A stretch of DNA of 64,000 bases from Streptomyces bluensis (GTDB taxonomy: Bacteria; Actinomycetota; Actinomycetes; Streptomycetales; Streptomycetaceae): NCBI RefSeq assembly GCF_014650715.1, contig NZ_BMVM01000008.1, positions 302,291 through 366,290 of the forward strand, written 5' to 3'. Made by a program: the position numbers and the translations under genes. How positions within the stretch are numbered: position 1 is the stretch's first letter; every line of letters starts with the position of its first letter. Below are positions 32,388-41,415 of this stretch, in pieces. The notes under the pieces were generated by a model. That model worked only from the letters and a program-made list of their open reading frames with translations. It was not told the DNA's origin and made no database searches.

Positions 32388-35300
32388 GTGTCAGCGTCGT
32401 TGTGGAGCAGACGCCGGATACTCACGGCTCTCGCCGGGGCGGCCACCGTCCCCGCACTGCCCTCCATAGTCACCCTCACCGCCACCCCCGCCCACGCCGC
32501 CGACACGGACACCGGCGACAGCGGCCTGCCCGACACCGACCGGGGCAAGGCCGTGTGGGAGTACAAGGTCGGCGGCCGCGCGGTCCGTGAGGCCGCCGCA
32601 GCCGCCCTGACCGGCACCCCGGCCGCCGTGTCCGCCTTCCTCACCGGCGAACTCCCCGCGGCGAAGGCGGAGGACAACCGCTTCGCCGTCCTCGCCGGCC
32701 TCGCCTACGCCGGCAAGTCCGTGCAGGAGTCGGCCGAAGCGGCGTTGTCCGCGGGGGACGACGCAATCGCCGCCTACCTGCGCGACGGCTACGTACAGCC
32801 CGTCGAGACGGACCTGCGGGTGGCCGTCCTCACCGTCATGAACAACAGCGGCACCGCCGTCAAACGGGAGGCCACCAAGGCGCTGGACCTGGGCACCCAG
32901 ACGGCTCTGCGGACGTTCCTGACGCAGACCCAGTACACGGCGCTGCAGGAGGACGAGAGGGTCGAGGTCTTCACCATCCTCAGCACCGCCTCCCCGGAGG
33001 TGAAGAAGTACGCGGAGCGCGCCCTGAACGACGGATCGCCCGAGGCGATCCACCAGTTCCTCGTCTCCGGCCAGTACATCGCCCGTGCCCGCGACGAAGA
33101 AGCCGCGACCATCGACCAGTTGGTCAAGATCGTGGAACGGGAGGGCAAGCGGGCCCAGTTGCAGACGGAGCAGGCCGTCGCCGCCTCCGACCAGGCGAAG
33201 AAGGCCGCCGAGAAGGCCAAGGCCGCCGCTCTGAAGGCCGCCGAGGAGGCCAGGGCGGCCCAGAACGACGTACGCAAGTCGGCCACGGCGGCGAACAACG
33301 CCGCGAGCGCCGCACGGGGAGCCGCCGACGCCGCGAACACCGCGATCTCCGCTTCCCGCACCGCCCAGGCCGCCTCCAGCCGCGCCGCACAGGCCGCGCA
33401 GGCCGCCGCTGCCGCCGCCGCGTCGGCCGGAAACGCCGCCTCCCGCGCCTACAACGCCGCCATCGCCGCCTCCAAGGACGCCACCAAGGCCTCGGCCGCC
33501 CGCACGGCCGCCCAGGGCGCACGGGACGCCGCCGCACGCGCGACCACCGCGGCCAAGGCCGCCGACCAGGCCGCCATCGCCTCCCAGCAGGCCTCTTCCG
33601 CCGGTTCCGCCGCGGCGAGCGCCGCTCAGAACGCCGCCGCGGCCGCGAACGCCGCAGCCGACGCCGCCGCCTCCGCGGGCGTCGCCCAGTCGCAGGCCGC
33701 GAAGGCGAGGCAGGCCGCAGCCGAGGCCGACGCCGCCGCCGCGCGGGCCACCCGGGCCGCGAACAGCGCCCAGACGCTGGCGAACCGGGCGGCCGCCGCC
33801 GCCCGCGTGGCACGCGACGCCGCCAACAGTGCCGCCGCCCATGCGCTGAAGGCCGCGGACGCGGCCGACGACGCGGCGGCGAACGCGGGCAAGGCGATCG
33901 AGTACGCGAAGCGGTCCACCGAGTACGCCGCGGCGGCGATGCAGGCGGCCACCACGGCCGCCGACGCGGTCAAGGAAGCCCAGGAGGTGGAGCAGGCCGC
34001 CCGCGAGGCCGAGACCGCCCGCATCGCCGAGGACACGGAACTCGGCATCGAGGAGGCACGCCTCAGGGCGAAGGCCGAGACCGACGACGCCGCCCGGGTC
34101 GACCGGCAGCGGACGCAGGTGGACCAGACCGCCACCGAGATCAAGGACCTCATCGCCGCGGCCGAGTCGGCACTGAAGTCCGGCAACACGGACACGGCCG
34201 TCACGACCGGCCGGAAGGCCGCCGTCAAGCTCCTCGACTCGACCGGCACATGGACCCGGGAGGCCGCCGAGTTCGCGCTCTCCGGCACCGACGAGGACGT
34301 GGTCAACTGGCTCGACGCCGACCGCCTCCTCGCCCAGCGGCAGGACGACCGGGAGAACGTGCTCGCCATCGCGACGGCGGCCCCGTCCACGGTCGCCGAG
34401 GCCGCCCACCAGGCGCTCGCCAGCGAGGACCCGGACGCGGCCGGCGACTTCCTCGCCCACGGAGTCATCGAGGCTGCCGCCACGGACAACCGCGTCATGG
34501 TGTTCGAGATCCTGAACCAGAGCCCGGGCGCGGCCGTCAAGGCGAAGGCCGAGGCCGCTCTGGAGGACGGAAGCGCCCTGGCCCTGCACCGCTTCCTCAC
34601 CCTCGAACTGGCGGAGGCGACGAAGGAGGACGACAACGTCGAGGTGTTCCGCCTCCTCGACTCCGGCGGTCCCTACATGCAGTCGGCGGCGAAGATCGTC
34701 CTGGAGGGCTCCGCTCGTATGCGGCACTCCTTCGTCGTCCGCGACAAGTTCAACATCGCCCGCCTCGACCACGACCACGCCACCCACGTCGCCGCCATCC
34801 GCGCCGCCATCGCGCACGCCGCGAAGGTGGCCGCGAAGGCGCTGGAGGACGCCGCGCTGGCGTCCAAGGCGGCGGCCGAGGCCCGCCAGGCGGCTCAGGA
34901 GGCGTCCGACTGGGCGGCGAAGGCGAACGGTTACGCCAAGGACGCCGAAGACTCGGCGGCCGAGGCCAAGCGGAACGCGGACGACGCCGACAAGTCCGCG
35001 GCGTCCGCGGCCCAGTCGGCCAAGGACGCGCAGTCGGCCGCCGCCACCGCACGCGGCGCGGCCCGCACCGCGAACTACTCGATGCGGCAGGCGGTGGCGT
35101 CGGCCAAGCAGGCGGTGACGTTCGCCTCGCAGGCGCAGGCCTCCGCCACCCAGGCCCAGGCCGCCGCCCAGCAGGCCGGCCAGGACGCGGCTGCCGCTGC
35201 CGCCGCCGCCAGCGAGGCCCGCTCCATCGCCGTCGCGAAGCGGAGGGCCGAGGCCGCGGAGGCGGCGCGGAAGGCTGCTGAGGCGGCGAAGCAGAACGAA

Positions 35301-35750
35301 CAGACCGGCACCAACCCCTCCGACAGCCCCGAGAACGACGACACCGGTGACACCAAGTACTGGGGCATGTGGCCCGAGGACGCCGGTGACGACAAGGACT
35401 GGGCGGCGGCCACCGGACACTGGAGCACGGTCTTCGGAACAGCCGCCGTCGTCCTCGGAGCGGGCGCCCTGCTCTTCCCGCCGGCCGCACCGGTCCTCGG
35501 ACCGCTCGCTTTCGGCGCCGGTCTCATTTCCTGGGGCCTGCAGGGGGTGAGCACCTTCTTCACCGGAGAGGGTTACGGCTACGGCAGCAGCAAGTTCAAC
35601 GAGGCGCTCGGCATTTTCGTGGTCGGCGGCATATTCTTCGGCAAGGGCCAGCTCTTCAAGAAGTTCGGACTGGCCGAGGAGGTCGGCGCCAAGGTGTCGG
35701 GAGTCGTCGGCGATGCGGCGACCTCGGTGATCGGCTGGCTCGGCTGGTAG
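32388..35750 (+). CDS. giant Tat-exported ALF-repeat / Ala-rich coiled-coil protein
   Basis: 1120 residues from GTG 32388 (GGAAGGA upstream). A twin-arginine signal (SRRRILTALAGAA, residues 7-19) is cleaved near AHA-A at 37. Architecture: four ALF-type repeats of about 45 residues (about 48-240), an Ala-rich coiled coil (about 240-590), a second ALF-like set (about 603-800) and a second Ala-rich coiled coil (about 800-970). An Asp/Asn-rich linker then leads to a C-terminal domain of about 110 residues with two long hydrophobic stretches and Gly-rich turns. ALF repeats occur in large secreted Streptomyces proteins, some of them polymorphic toxins. The C-terminus could insert in membranes. The frame runs 42 codons further upstream, unconserved. 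No enzyme motif is seen. Confidence 0.82.
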   Translation: MSASLWSRRRILTALAGAATVPALPSIVTLTATPAHAADTDTGDSGLPDTDRGKAVWEYKVGGRAVREAAAAALTGTPAAVSAFLTGELPAAKAEDNRFAVLAGLAYAGKSVQESAEAALSAGDDAIAAYLRDGYVQPVETDLRVAVLTVMNNSGTAVKREATKALDLGTQTALRTFLTQTQYTALQEDERVEVFTILSTASPEVKKYAERALNDGSPEAIHQFLVSGQYIARARDEEAATIDQLVKIVEREGKRAQLQTEQAVAASDQAKKAAEKAKAAALKAAEEARAAQNDVRKSATAANNAASAARGAADAANTAISASRTAQAASSRAAQAAQAAAAAAASAGNAASRAYNAAIAASKDATKASAARTAAQGARDAAARATTAAKAADQAAIASQQASSAGSAAASAAQNAAAAANAAADAAASAGVAQSQAAKARQAAAEADAAAARATRAANSAQTLANRAAAAARVARDAANSAAAHALKAADAADDAAANAGKAIEYAKRSTEYAAAAMQAATTAADAVKEAQEVEQAAREAETARIAEDTELGIEEARLRAKAETDDAARVDRQRTQVDQTATEIKDLIAAAESALKSGNTDTAVTTGRKAAVKLLDSTGTWTREAAEFALSGTDEDVVNWLDADRLLAQRQDDRENVLAIATAAPSTVAEAAHQALASEDPDAAGDFLAHGVIEAAATDNRVMVFEILNQSPGAAVKAKAEAALEDGSALALHRFLTLELAEATKEDDNVEVFRLLDSGGPYMQSAAKIVLEGSARMRHSFVVRDKFNIARLDHDHATHVAAIRAAIAHAAKVAAKALEDAALASKAAAEARQAAQEASDWAAKANGYAKDAEDSAAEAKRNADDADKSAASAAQSAKDAQSAAATARGAARTANYSMRQAVASAKQAVTFASQAQASATQAQAAAQQAGQDAAAAAAAASEARSIAVAKRRAEAAEAARKAAEAAKQNEQTGTNPSDSPENDDTGDTKYWGMWPEDAGDDKDWAAATGHWSTVFGTAAVVLGAGALLFPPAAPVLGPLAFGAGLISWGLQGVSTFFTGEGYGYGSSKFNEALGIFVVGGIFFGKGQLFKKFGLAEEVGAKVSGVVGDAATSVIGWLGW

Positions 35751-35784
35751 CTACCACACGCATACCGCGACAAGAGGGAATTCC

Positions 35785-36162
35785 GTGCTGACCTCTACGT
35801 TCTCCGTCACCGACTGGTGGATAGCGGCCATCGTGTCCGGTATTGCCCTGGCGCTGGCGGTACAGTCCATGGTCACCACGAAACGGGACAAACTGAAGGC
35901 GGTGCTGCTCCCCCTCGTGGGAGCGGCCTGCATGGTGGTGAGTTCGGCGGCGAAGGGCTACGAGGGAAAGACGCCGCTGATGCTCTTCACGGCGACCATG
36001 CTGGGCCTGGCCCTGACGAGGGTTATTTTCGCCGGATACATCAGGCGCCAGGTCGATCTGGTGCGTTCGGGAAAGCCCATGAAGGAACTGACGGGCACGC
36101 AGGCCGTGCTCTTCTTCCTCACCTTCACGGCGGTCGTGGCGACCATGGCCGTCGTTCTGTAA
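35785..36162 (+). CDS. small membrane protein following the ALF-repeat gene
   Basis: 125 residues from GTG 35785 with GAGGG 7 nt upstream, 34 nt after the giant gene. Three to four membrane helices (WWIAAIVSGIALALAVQS; VLLPLVGAACMVVSSAA; LMLFTATMLGLALTRVIFAG; AVLFFLTFTAVVATMAVVL) with short basic loops. I do not recognise the family. The tight spacing suggests co-expression, so an immunity or anchoring role for the giant protein is a reasonable guess and nothing more. Confidence 0.7.
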   Translation: MLTSTFSVTDWWIAAIVSGIALALAVQSMVTTKRDKLKAVLLPLVGAACMVVSSAAKGYEGKTPLMLFTATMLGLALTRVIFAGYIRRQVDLVRSGKPMKELTGTQAVLFFLTFTAVVATMAVVL

Positions 36163-36215
36163 GAAGCGCCCTCAGCGCTACAGAGTCGCCTGTCTCCTCT
36201 GTCCCCTCGTACGAC

Positions 36216-36250
36216 GACGGGGCGCCGGGAAATACCCCGGACGCCCCGTC
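36216..36250. terminator. terminator between the ALF locus and lysS
   Basis: GACGGGGCG-CCGGG pairs with CCCGG-A-CGCCCCGTC across an AAATAC loop, with one bulged A. It lies between convergent genes. Confidence 0.75.
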
Positions 36251-36280
36251 ACCGTACGTACGGCAGACCGCCTACTCGCC

Positions 36281-38038
36281 TTACTCGCCGAGCAGCCTGC
36301 GCACCCGGTCCTGCCCCACGGCGAGCAGAAGGGTGGGCAGCCGCGGCCCGGTGTCGCGCCCCACGAGCAGGTGGTAGAGCAGGGCGAAGAACGTCCGCTG
36401 ATCGCTCTTGATCTCGGCCGGCAGTTCCTTGGGAGTGGCGTCGGCGGAGAAGCCGGCCTGGACCTTGGGCACGCCGTAGACGAGGTGGGTGAGCCCGTCG
36501 AGGGACCAGTGCGAGTCGAGCCCGTCGAGGAGGAGCCGCAGCGACCCCTGCCCCTGCTCGTCGAGGGACTTCAGCAGCTCGACGTCCGGCTCGTCACGCA
36601 CGATGGTGCGCTGGTCGGCGGGCACCTGGGTGTTGATCCATGCCTCGGCCTTGTCGAGCCGCGGCCGCACCTCGTCCAGCGAGGCGAGCGGACTGGCGGG
36701 GTCGAACTCGCTGAGGATGCGCAGGGCCTGATCCTCGTGGCCGGCGGTGATGTCGGCGACGGAGGCAAGCGTGCGGTACGGCATGGGCCGAGGCGTACGC
36801 GGCAGTTCGCCGCCGGCGGTCCGCACGGCACGCGAGTGCGCGGCGACGTCGGCGGGAAGAGCGGCCCCCTCGGCGACCTTGGCGTCGAGCTTGTCCCACT
36901 CGTCGTACAGCCGCTGGATCTCCTGGTCGAAGGCGATCTTGAAGGACTGGTTGGGCCTGCGACGGGCGTACAGCCAGCGCAGGATCTGCGGCTCCATGAT
37001 CTTCAACGCGTCGGCAGGGGTCGGGACCCCGCCCCGCGACGACGACATCTTCGCCATCCCGCTGATCCCCACGAACGCGTACATGGGTCCGATCGGCTGC
37101 TTCCCGCCGAAGATCCCGACGATCTGCCCGCCGACCTGGAAGCTGGACCCCGGCGAGGAGTGGTCGACCCCGCTCGGCTCGAACACGACCCCCTCGTACG
37201 CCCACCGCATGGGCCAGTCGACCTTCCAGACCAGCTTGCCGCGATTGAACTCGGACAGCAGCACGCTCTCCGAGAAGCCACAGGCGTCGCAGACGTAACG
37301 CAACTCGGTGGTGTCGTCGTCGTACGAGGTGACGGTGGTGAGGTCCTTCTCGCACCGCCCGCAGTAGGGCTTGTACGGGAAGTACCCGGCGGAGCCGCTG
37401 CTCCCGTCGTCCTCGGCGGCGGCCCCCGATCCCTCGGCGGCCTCCAGCTCGGCCGCGTCGACGGGCTTCTGGGACTGCTGCTTCTTCTGGCCGCCCTGGG
37501 CGGGCTTGGCCTTGGTCCGGTACTGGGCGAGGACGGCGTCGATGTCGCCCCGGTGCCTCATCGCGTGCAGGATCTGCTCCCGATAGACGCCCGAGGTGTA
37601 CTGGGCGGTCTGGCTGATCCCGTCGAACTCCACGCCCAGCTCGGCGAGCGACTCGGCCATCGCGGCCTTGAAGTGCTCGGCCCAGTTGGCGTGGGCGGAG
37701 CCCTGGGGAGCGGGCACGGAGGTCAGCGGCTTGCCGATGTGCTCGGCCCAGGAGTCGTCGACCCCGGCGACGCCGTTCGGGACCTTCCGGTACCGGTCGT
37801 AGTCGTCCCAGGAGATCAGATGGCGCACCTGGTACCCGCGCCGCCGGATCTCGTCGGCGACGAGGTGGGGGGTCATGACCTCGCGGAGGTTGCCCAGGTG
37901 AATGGGCCCGGAGGGGGACAGCCCGGACGCGACGACGACAGGTTTGCCCGGGGCCCGACGCTCCGACTCCTCGATGACCTCATCCGCGAAACGGGAGACC
38001 CAGTCGGTGGTCTCGGTGCTCTGAGCCACGATCGGCAC
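36281..38038 (-). CDS. lysS: lysyl-tRNA synthetase, class I
   Basis: About 585 residues. A class I (archaeal-type) LysRS: HIGH-like motif in SGLSPSGPIHLGNLRE, KMSKS-like motif KMSSSRG, and a zinc pair CGRC...CDAC between. It charges tRNA-Lys. A Gln/Lys/Ala/Glu-rich insertion at about 185-225 (GGQKKQQSQKPVDAA) seems lineage-specific. The start is uncertain: GTG 38038 (MPIVAQSTETT) or 38029; GAGGAC is close upstream. Divergent from argS. Confidence 0.93.
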   Translation of the reverse strand: MPIVAQSTETTDWVSRFADEVIEESERRAPGKPVVVASGLSPSGPIHLGNLREVMTPHLVADEIRRRGYQVRHLISWDDYDRYRKVPNGVAGVDDSWAEHIGKPLTSVPAPQGSAHANWAEHFKAAMAESLAELGVEFDGISQTAQYTSGVYREQILHAMRHRGDIDAVLAQYRTKAKPAQGGQKKQQSQKPVDAAELEAAEGSGAAAEDDGSSGSAGYFPYKPYCGRCEKDLTTVTSYDDDTTELRYVCDACGFSESVLLSEFNRGKLVWKVDWPMRWAYEGVVFEPSGVDHSSPGSSFQVGGQIVGIFGGKQPIGPMYAFVGISGMAKMSSSRGGVPTPADALKIMEPQILRWLYARRRPNQSFKIAFDQEIQRLYDEWDKLDAKVAEGAALPADVAAHSRAVRTAGGELPRTPRPMPYRTLASVADITAGHEDQALRILSEFDPASPLASLDEVRPRLDKAEAWINTQVPADQRTIVRDEPDVELLKSLDEQGQGSLRLLLDGLDSHWSLDGLTHLVYGVPKVQAGFSADATPKELPAEIKSDQRTFFALLYHLLVGRDTGPRLPTLLLAVGQDRVRRLLGE

Positions 38039-38426
38039 GTCCTCTTTTTCTGGAAGTTCCTCATTCGCAGCCGGTACGGTCACACGGCTGACCGCACCAT
38101 TCTCCCAGCTACGCCCACAACAACGAAAACGCCTTTTCAAGGCCCGAGCCCAGGGGCCGAGGGCCGAAGGCCAAAAGGGGCGCGGGGAACGGCGCGCCCA
38201 GCCACATCGAACCCGCACCCAACCACCCACCCCACCCACCCCCACGGGGGGGCATGGGGGCGCAGCCCCCGATGATGGGACGGGTAGGGGCGGCGGGGGC
38301 GAAGAACAACCCGGCACCCACCCCCACCCCGCACCACCCCCGCCCGCGCCCGAGAAATTCGCTTTACCCCCCATGGGATACTGGCCGCATCCACCCGTAC
38401 CCACGAGGAGAACGGCACCCACTCCT
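38039..38426. other. 388-bp divergent region between lysS and argS, with dispersed-repeat DNA
   Basis: It should carry the promoters of both synthetase genes. Its middle is built of modules common in Streptomyces intergenic DNA: AAAAGGGGCGCGGGGAAC (from 38173), a C-rich CCCACC run and a GGGGGCGCAGCCCCC palindrome near 38249-38270. I see no T-box or tRNA. Confidence 0.55.
38173..38228. repeat. dispersed Streptomyces intergenic element, copy A
   Basis: It reads AAAAGGGGCGCGGGGAAC, GCGCGCCCAGCCAC, then CGAACCCGCA. The same module order recurs at 53936-54021 with a longer centre. Confidence 0.65.
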
Positions 38427-40205
38427 ATGGCCCCGGTCACGTCCCTCACCGCCTCCGTCCACCAGCGCCTCGCGACCGCCCTCTCGGCAGCCCTGCCGGA
38501 GGCCGCCGCGGACCCGCTGCTGCGACGCAGCGACAGGGCGGACTTCCAGGCCAACGGCATCCTCGCCCTCGCGAAGAAGGCGAAGGCCAACCCCCGTGAG
38601 CTCGCCACCCAGGTCGTCGCCCGGGTCGAGTCCGGCGACGTGATCAAGGACATCGAGGTCTCGGGCCCCGGCTTCCTGAACATCACGATCACCGACAGCG
38701 CGATCACGCGGAACCTCGCGGCCCGGTACACGGACGCGGACGGCCGCCTGGGCGTCCCGTACGCGGAGCACCCGGGCACGACGGTCATCGACTACGCCCA
38801 GCCGAACGTGGCGAAGGAGATGCACGTCGGCCACCTCCGCTCCGCGGTGATCGGCGACGCGGTGGTCCAGATCCTGGAGTTCACCGGTGAGAACGTGGTC
38901 AGGCGCCACCACATCGGCGACTGGGGCACCCAGTTCGGCATGCTCATCCAGTACCTGGACGAGCACCCGCACGAGCTGGACCACAAGGCGGACACCGAGG
39001 ACACCGCGGCCTCCGGCGAGGAGGCGATGTCGAACCTCGACCGCCTCTACAAGGCGGCCCGCAAGCTGTTCGACGCGGACGAGGAGTTCAAGACGCGGGC
39101 GCGGCGCAGGGTGGTCGACCTGCAGGCCGGCGACCCGCACACCCTCGCCGCCTGGCAGAAGTTCGTGGACGAGTCGAAGATCTACTTCTTCTCGGTCTTC
39201 GAGAAGCTGGACATGGAGATCCGGGACCCGGACATCGTCGGCGAGTCGGGTTACAACGACATGCTGGACGAGACGTGCCGGCTGCTGGAGGAATCCGGTG
39301 TGGCCGTCCGTTCGGAAGGCGCCCTCTGTGTCTTCTTCGACGACATCAAGGGCCCGGACGGCAATCCGGTCCCGCTGATCGTGCAGAAGTCGGACGGCGG
39401 CTACGGCTACGCGGCCACGGACCTCTCCGCGATCAGGGACAGGGTCTTCAACCTGAAGGCGAACACGCTCCTGTACGTCGTCGACGCCCGTCAGTCGCTG
39501 CACTTCAGGATGGTCTTCGAGACGGCCCGCCGGGCGGGCTGGCTGGGCGACGACGTCAAGGCCCTCCAGCTCGCCTTCGGCACGGTCCTCGGCAAGGACG
39601 GCAAGCCGTTCAAGACGCGTGAGGGCGAGACGGTCCGGCTGGTGGACCTGCTGGACGAGGCGATCGACCGGGCCACGGCGGTGGTGCGGGAGAAGGACAC
39701 CCAGCACCAGCTGTCCGAGGAGGAGATCGCCGAGCGCGGCACCCAGGTCGGCATCGGCGCGGTGAAGTACGCGGACCTGTCGACGTCGGCGAGCCGGGAC
39801 TACAAGTTCGACCTGGACCAGATGGTGTCGCTGAACGGCGACACGTCCGTCTACCTCCAGTACGCGTACGCCCGTATCCGGTCGATCCTGCGCAAGGCGG
39901 GAGAGACCAGGCCGGCCGCGCATCCGGAGCTGGAGCTTGCCGCGGCCGAGCGTGCCCTTGGCCTGCACATCGACGGCTTCGCGGAGACCCTCGCAGAGAC
40001 GGCCACGGAGTACGCGCCGCACAAGCTCGCGGCGTACCTGTACCAACTGGCGGCGCTCTACACGTCGTTCTACGACAAGTGCCCGGTCCTCAAGGCCGAC
40101 ACCCCGGCCCAGGTCGAGAACCGCCTGTTCCTGTGCGACCTCACGGCCCGCACCCTGCACCAGGGCATGGCGCTGCTGGGCATCAGGACGCCTGAGCGTC
40201 TCTGA
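38427..40205 (+). CDS. argS: arginyl-tRNA synthetase
   Basis: 592 residues, full length. N-terminal Add-1 domain, class I HIGH signature in NVAKEMHVGHLRSAVIGD (about residues 130-147), and the DALR anticodon-binding domain at the C-terminus (VYLQYAYARIRSILRKAG; LYDKCPVL-like FYDKCPVLKAD). It charges tRNA-Arg. The start at 38427 (MAPVTSLTASVHQRL) is chosen on homology; GAGGAG is 16 nt upstream, somewhat far. Divergent from lysS. Confidence 0.95.
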   Translation: MAPVTSLTASVHQRLATALSAALPEAAADPLLRRSDRADFQANGILALAKKAKANPRELATQVVARVESGDVIKDIEVSGPGFLNITITDSAITRNLAARYTDADGRLGVPYAEHPGTTVIDYAQPNVAKEMHVGHLRSAVIGDAVVQILEFTGENVVRRHHIGDWGTQFGMLIQYLDEHPHELDHKADTEDTAASGEEAMSNLDRLYKAARKLFDADEEFKTRARRRVVDLQAGDPHTLAAWQKFVDESKIYFFSVFEKLDMEIRDPDIVGESGYNDMLDETCRLLEESGVAVRSEGALCVFFDDIKGPDGNPVPLIVQKSDGGYGYAATDLSAIRDRVFNLKANTLLYVVDARQSLHFRMVFETARRAGWLGDDVKALQLAFGTVLGKDGKPFKTREGETVRLVDLLDEAIDRATAVVREKDTQHQLSEEEIAERGTQVGIGAVKYADLSTSASRDYKFDLDQMVSLNGDTSVYLQYAYARIRSILRKAGETRPAAHPELELAAAERALGLHIDGFAETLAETATEYAPHKLAAYLYQLAALYTSFYDKCPVLKADTPAQVENRLFLCDLTARTLHQGMALLGIRTPERL

Positions 40206-40210
40206 CCCGG

Positions 40211-40260
40211 CTGTGGGGCGTACCCGACTGTAGGGGCGTACCCGACTGTGGGGGCGGACC
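40211..40260. repeat. direct repeat CTGT(A/G)GGGGCGTACCCGA, three units
   Basis: Two near-identical units of about 18 bp and a third degenerate one, directly after argS and ending 33 bp before the next gene. Confidence 0.75.
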
Positions 40261-40292
40261 TGTTGTCAGTGCCGCCCCCTACAGTCACCCCC

Positions 40293-41207
40293 ATGGCGAC
40301 ACTTCCGAACCCGCTGCCCGCACTGGCGGCCGACCCGAGCGGGCGTTCCCTCGGGCTTCAGCTCCCGCCCGGACGACTGATCGAAGCTGGGGGCACCTCC
40401 CACGCCCTTAAGGCAGTGGGGGACCACGAGGGTCCGTGGCACCAGCCGCTGCTGTGGCACGCCGAGCGGCAGGCGTCCCCGGGCAACTGGGCGGCACTGG
40501 GCTCGCCCGCCGGCCGGGCGGGGCTCCTCCCGGTGCTGCTGGACACCGGCGGCGCCCAAGGCGGCCCGGAGGGGTGGGAGTTGATGCCGGGCGAGATGTC
40601 GTATCCCGGGGACCACGACGCCGAGGAGGTCCTGGCGGAGTTCTGGGAGGACTACGCGGCGGACGAGCTCGGCGCGGACGGGGACCACCCCGGCGGGGAG
40701 AGCACCGTCGAGCTCTTCGGCGAACCCACGCCGTACGACGAGACGGTCGCGCCGTACGGTGCGGTGTGGCCCGGCCTCTCCCCCGCGCTCCCGCTCACCG
40801 CGGCCCCCGACGCCCGTGCCGCCGAGGTCGCCGACTCCCTCGTCGACGCGGGCTCCGGGTTCAAGGAGCCGCGCCTCGCTCTCGTCCCGGCCCGGCGTTC
40901 CGCCGACATCCCGGCGGCCATCGGCTGGACCGGCCCCATGAACCACGAGGGCGACACCGCCCGTCTGTGCGCGGTGCTCCGCTCCTGGGAAGACCGCTTC
41001 GGCATACGCGTCGTCGCCGTCACCTTCGACCAGCTCGTCCTGTCCGTGGCGGCCCCGCCCACCACACAGGCCGAGGCCGAGGCCGTCGCCGCCGAGCACT
41101 TCGCGTTCTGCCCGGACAACATCACGCAGGGGCACCACGCGACCCTGCGCGCGTACGCGGCGCACGAGGTGCTCGGGCAGCGGGCGTGGTCGTTCTGGTG
41201 GGACTGA
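40293..41207 (+). CDS. DUF4253 domain protein with an in-frame palindromic element
   Basis: 304 residues. The C-terminal half carries the DUF4253 domain (LCAVLRSWEDRFGIRVVAVTFDQL), of unknown function and often found in Streptomyces. Residues about 31-45 (AGGTSHALKAVGDHE) are encoded by a hairpin-forming segment (40385-40424) that looks like an intergenic repeat inserted in frame. Start ATG 40293. Three tandem 17-bp copies of its terminal WWD-stop sequence follow. Confidence 0.78.
   Translation: MATLPNPLPALAADPSGRSLGLQLPPGRLIEAGGTSHALKAVGDHEGPWHQPLLWHAERQASPGNWAALGSPAGRAGLLPVLLDTGGAQGGPEGWELMPGEMSYPGDHDAEEVLAEFWEDYAADELGADGDHPGGESTVELFGEPTPYDETVAPYGAVWPGLSPALPLTAAPDARAAEVADSLVDAGSGFKEPRLALVPARRSADIPAAIGWTGPMNHEGDTARLCAVLRSWEDRFGIRVVAVTFDQLVLSVAAPPTTQAEAEAVAAEHFAFCPDNITQGHHATLRAYAAHEVLGQRAWSFWWD
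40385..40424. repeat. small palindromic element inside the DUF4253 reading frame
   Basis: CACCTCCCACGCC, loop CTTAA, GGC-A-GTGGGGGA. Stem of 7 plus 3 bp with one bulge, preceded by AGCTGGGGG. It reads through in frame without a stop. Confidence 0.6.
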
Positions 41208-41245
41208 GCCTCTGGTGGGACTGAGTCTCTGATGGGACTGAGGGG
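41195..41245. repeat. three tandem 17-bp repeats over the DUF4253 stop codon
   Basis: CTGGTGGGACTGAGCCT, CTGGTGGGACTGAGTCT and CTGATGGGACTGAGGGG. The first contains the gene's final codons and TGA. Confidence 0.9.
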
Positions 41246-41415
41246 CGATCCACGGCACCCCGCCCGGCCAGACGCCCGTCAAGCCGGCCGCATCGTACAG
41301 GCGACCACACGCAAGGGCCCCGCATTGGTCCTCTCCGCACCTGAAAGAGGTACCTACCCCGCGCACCCGCGGACTTCGCGGTGCGGGCGGCCCCCGGCAC
41401 GCCTAGGCTGCCCGC

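Noticed and set aside
33124..33813. Arg/Pro-rich minus-strand frame in the coiled-coil region
   Set aside because: Typical shadow of Ala-codon-rich DNA.
32391..35420. 1009-codon minus-strand frame opposite the ALF-repeat gene
   Set aside because: Gly/Arg/Leu-rich antisense shadow of Ala-rich coding sequence, with no start context or domains.
38230..38345. C-rich and G-rich palindromic DNA between lysS and argS considered as a T-box or riboswitch
   Set aside because: No specifier stem, antiterminator or tRNA-binding motif seen; the sequence is better explained as repeat-element debris.
41208..41415. Gap before the APH-fold gene checked for a tRNA
   Set aside because: No cloverleaf arms or CCA-type acceptor; it contains only tandem repeats.
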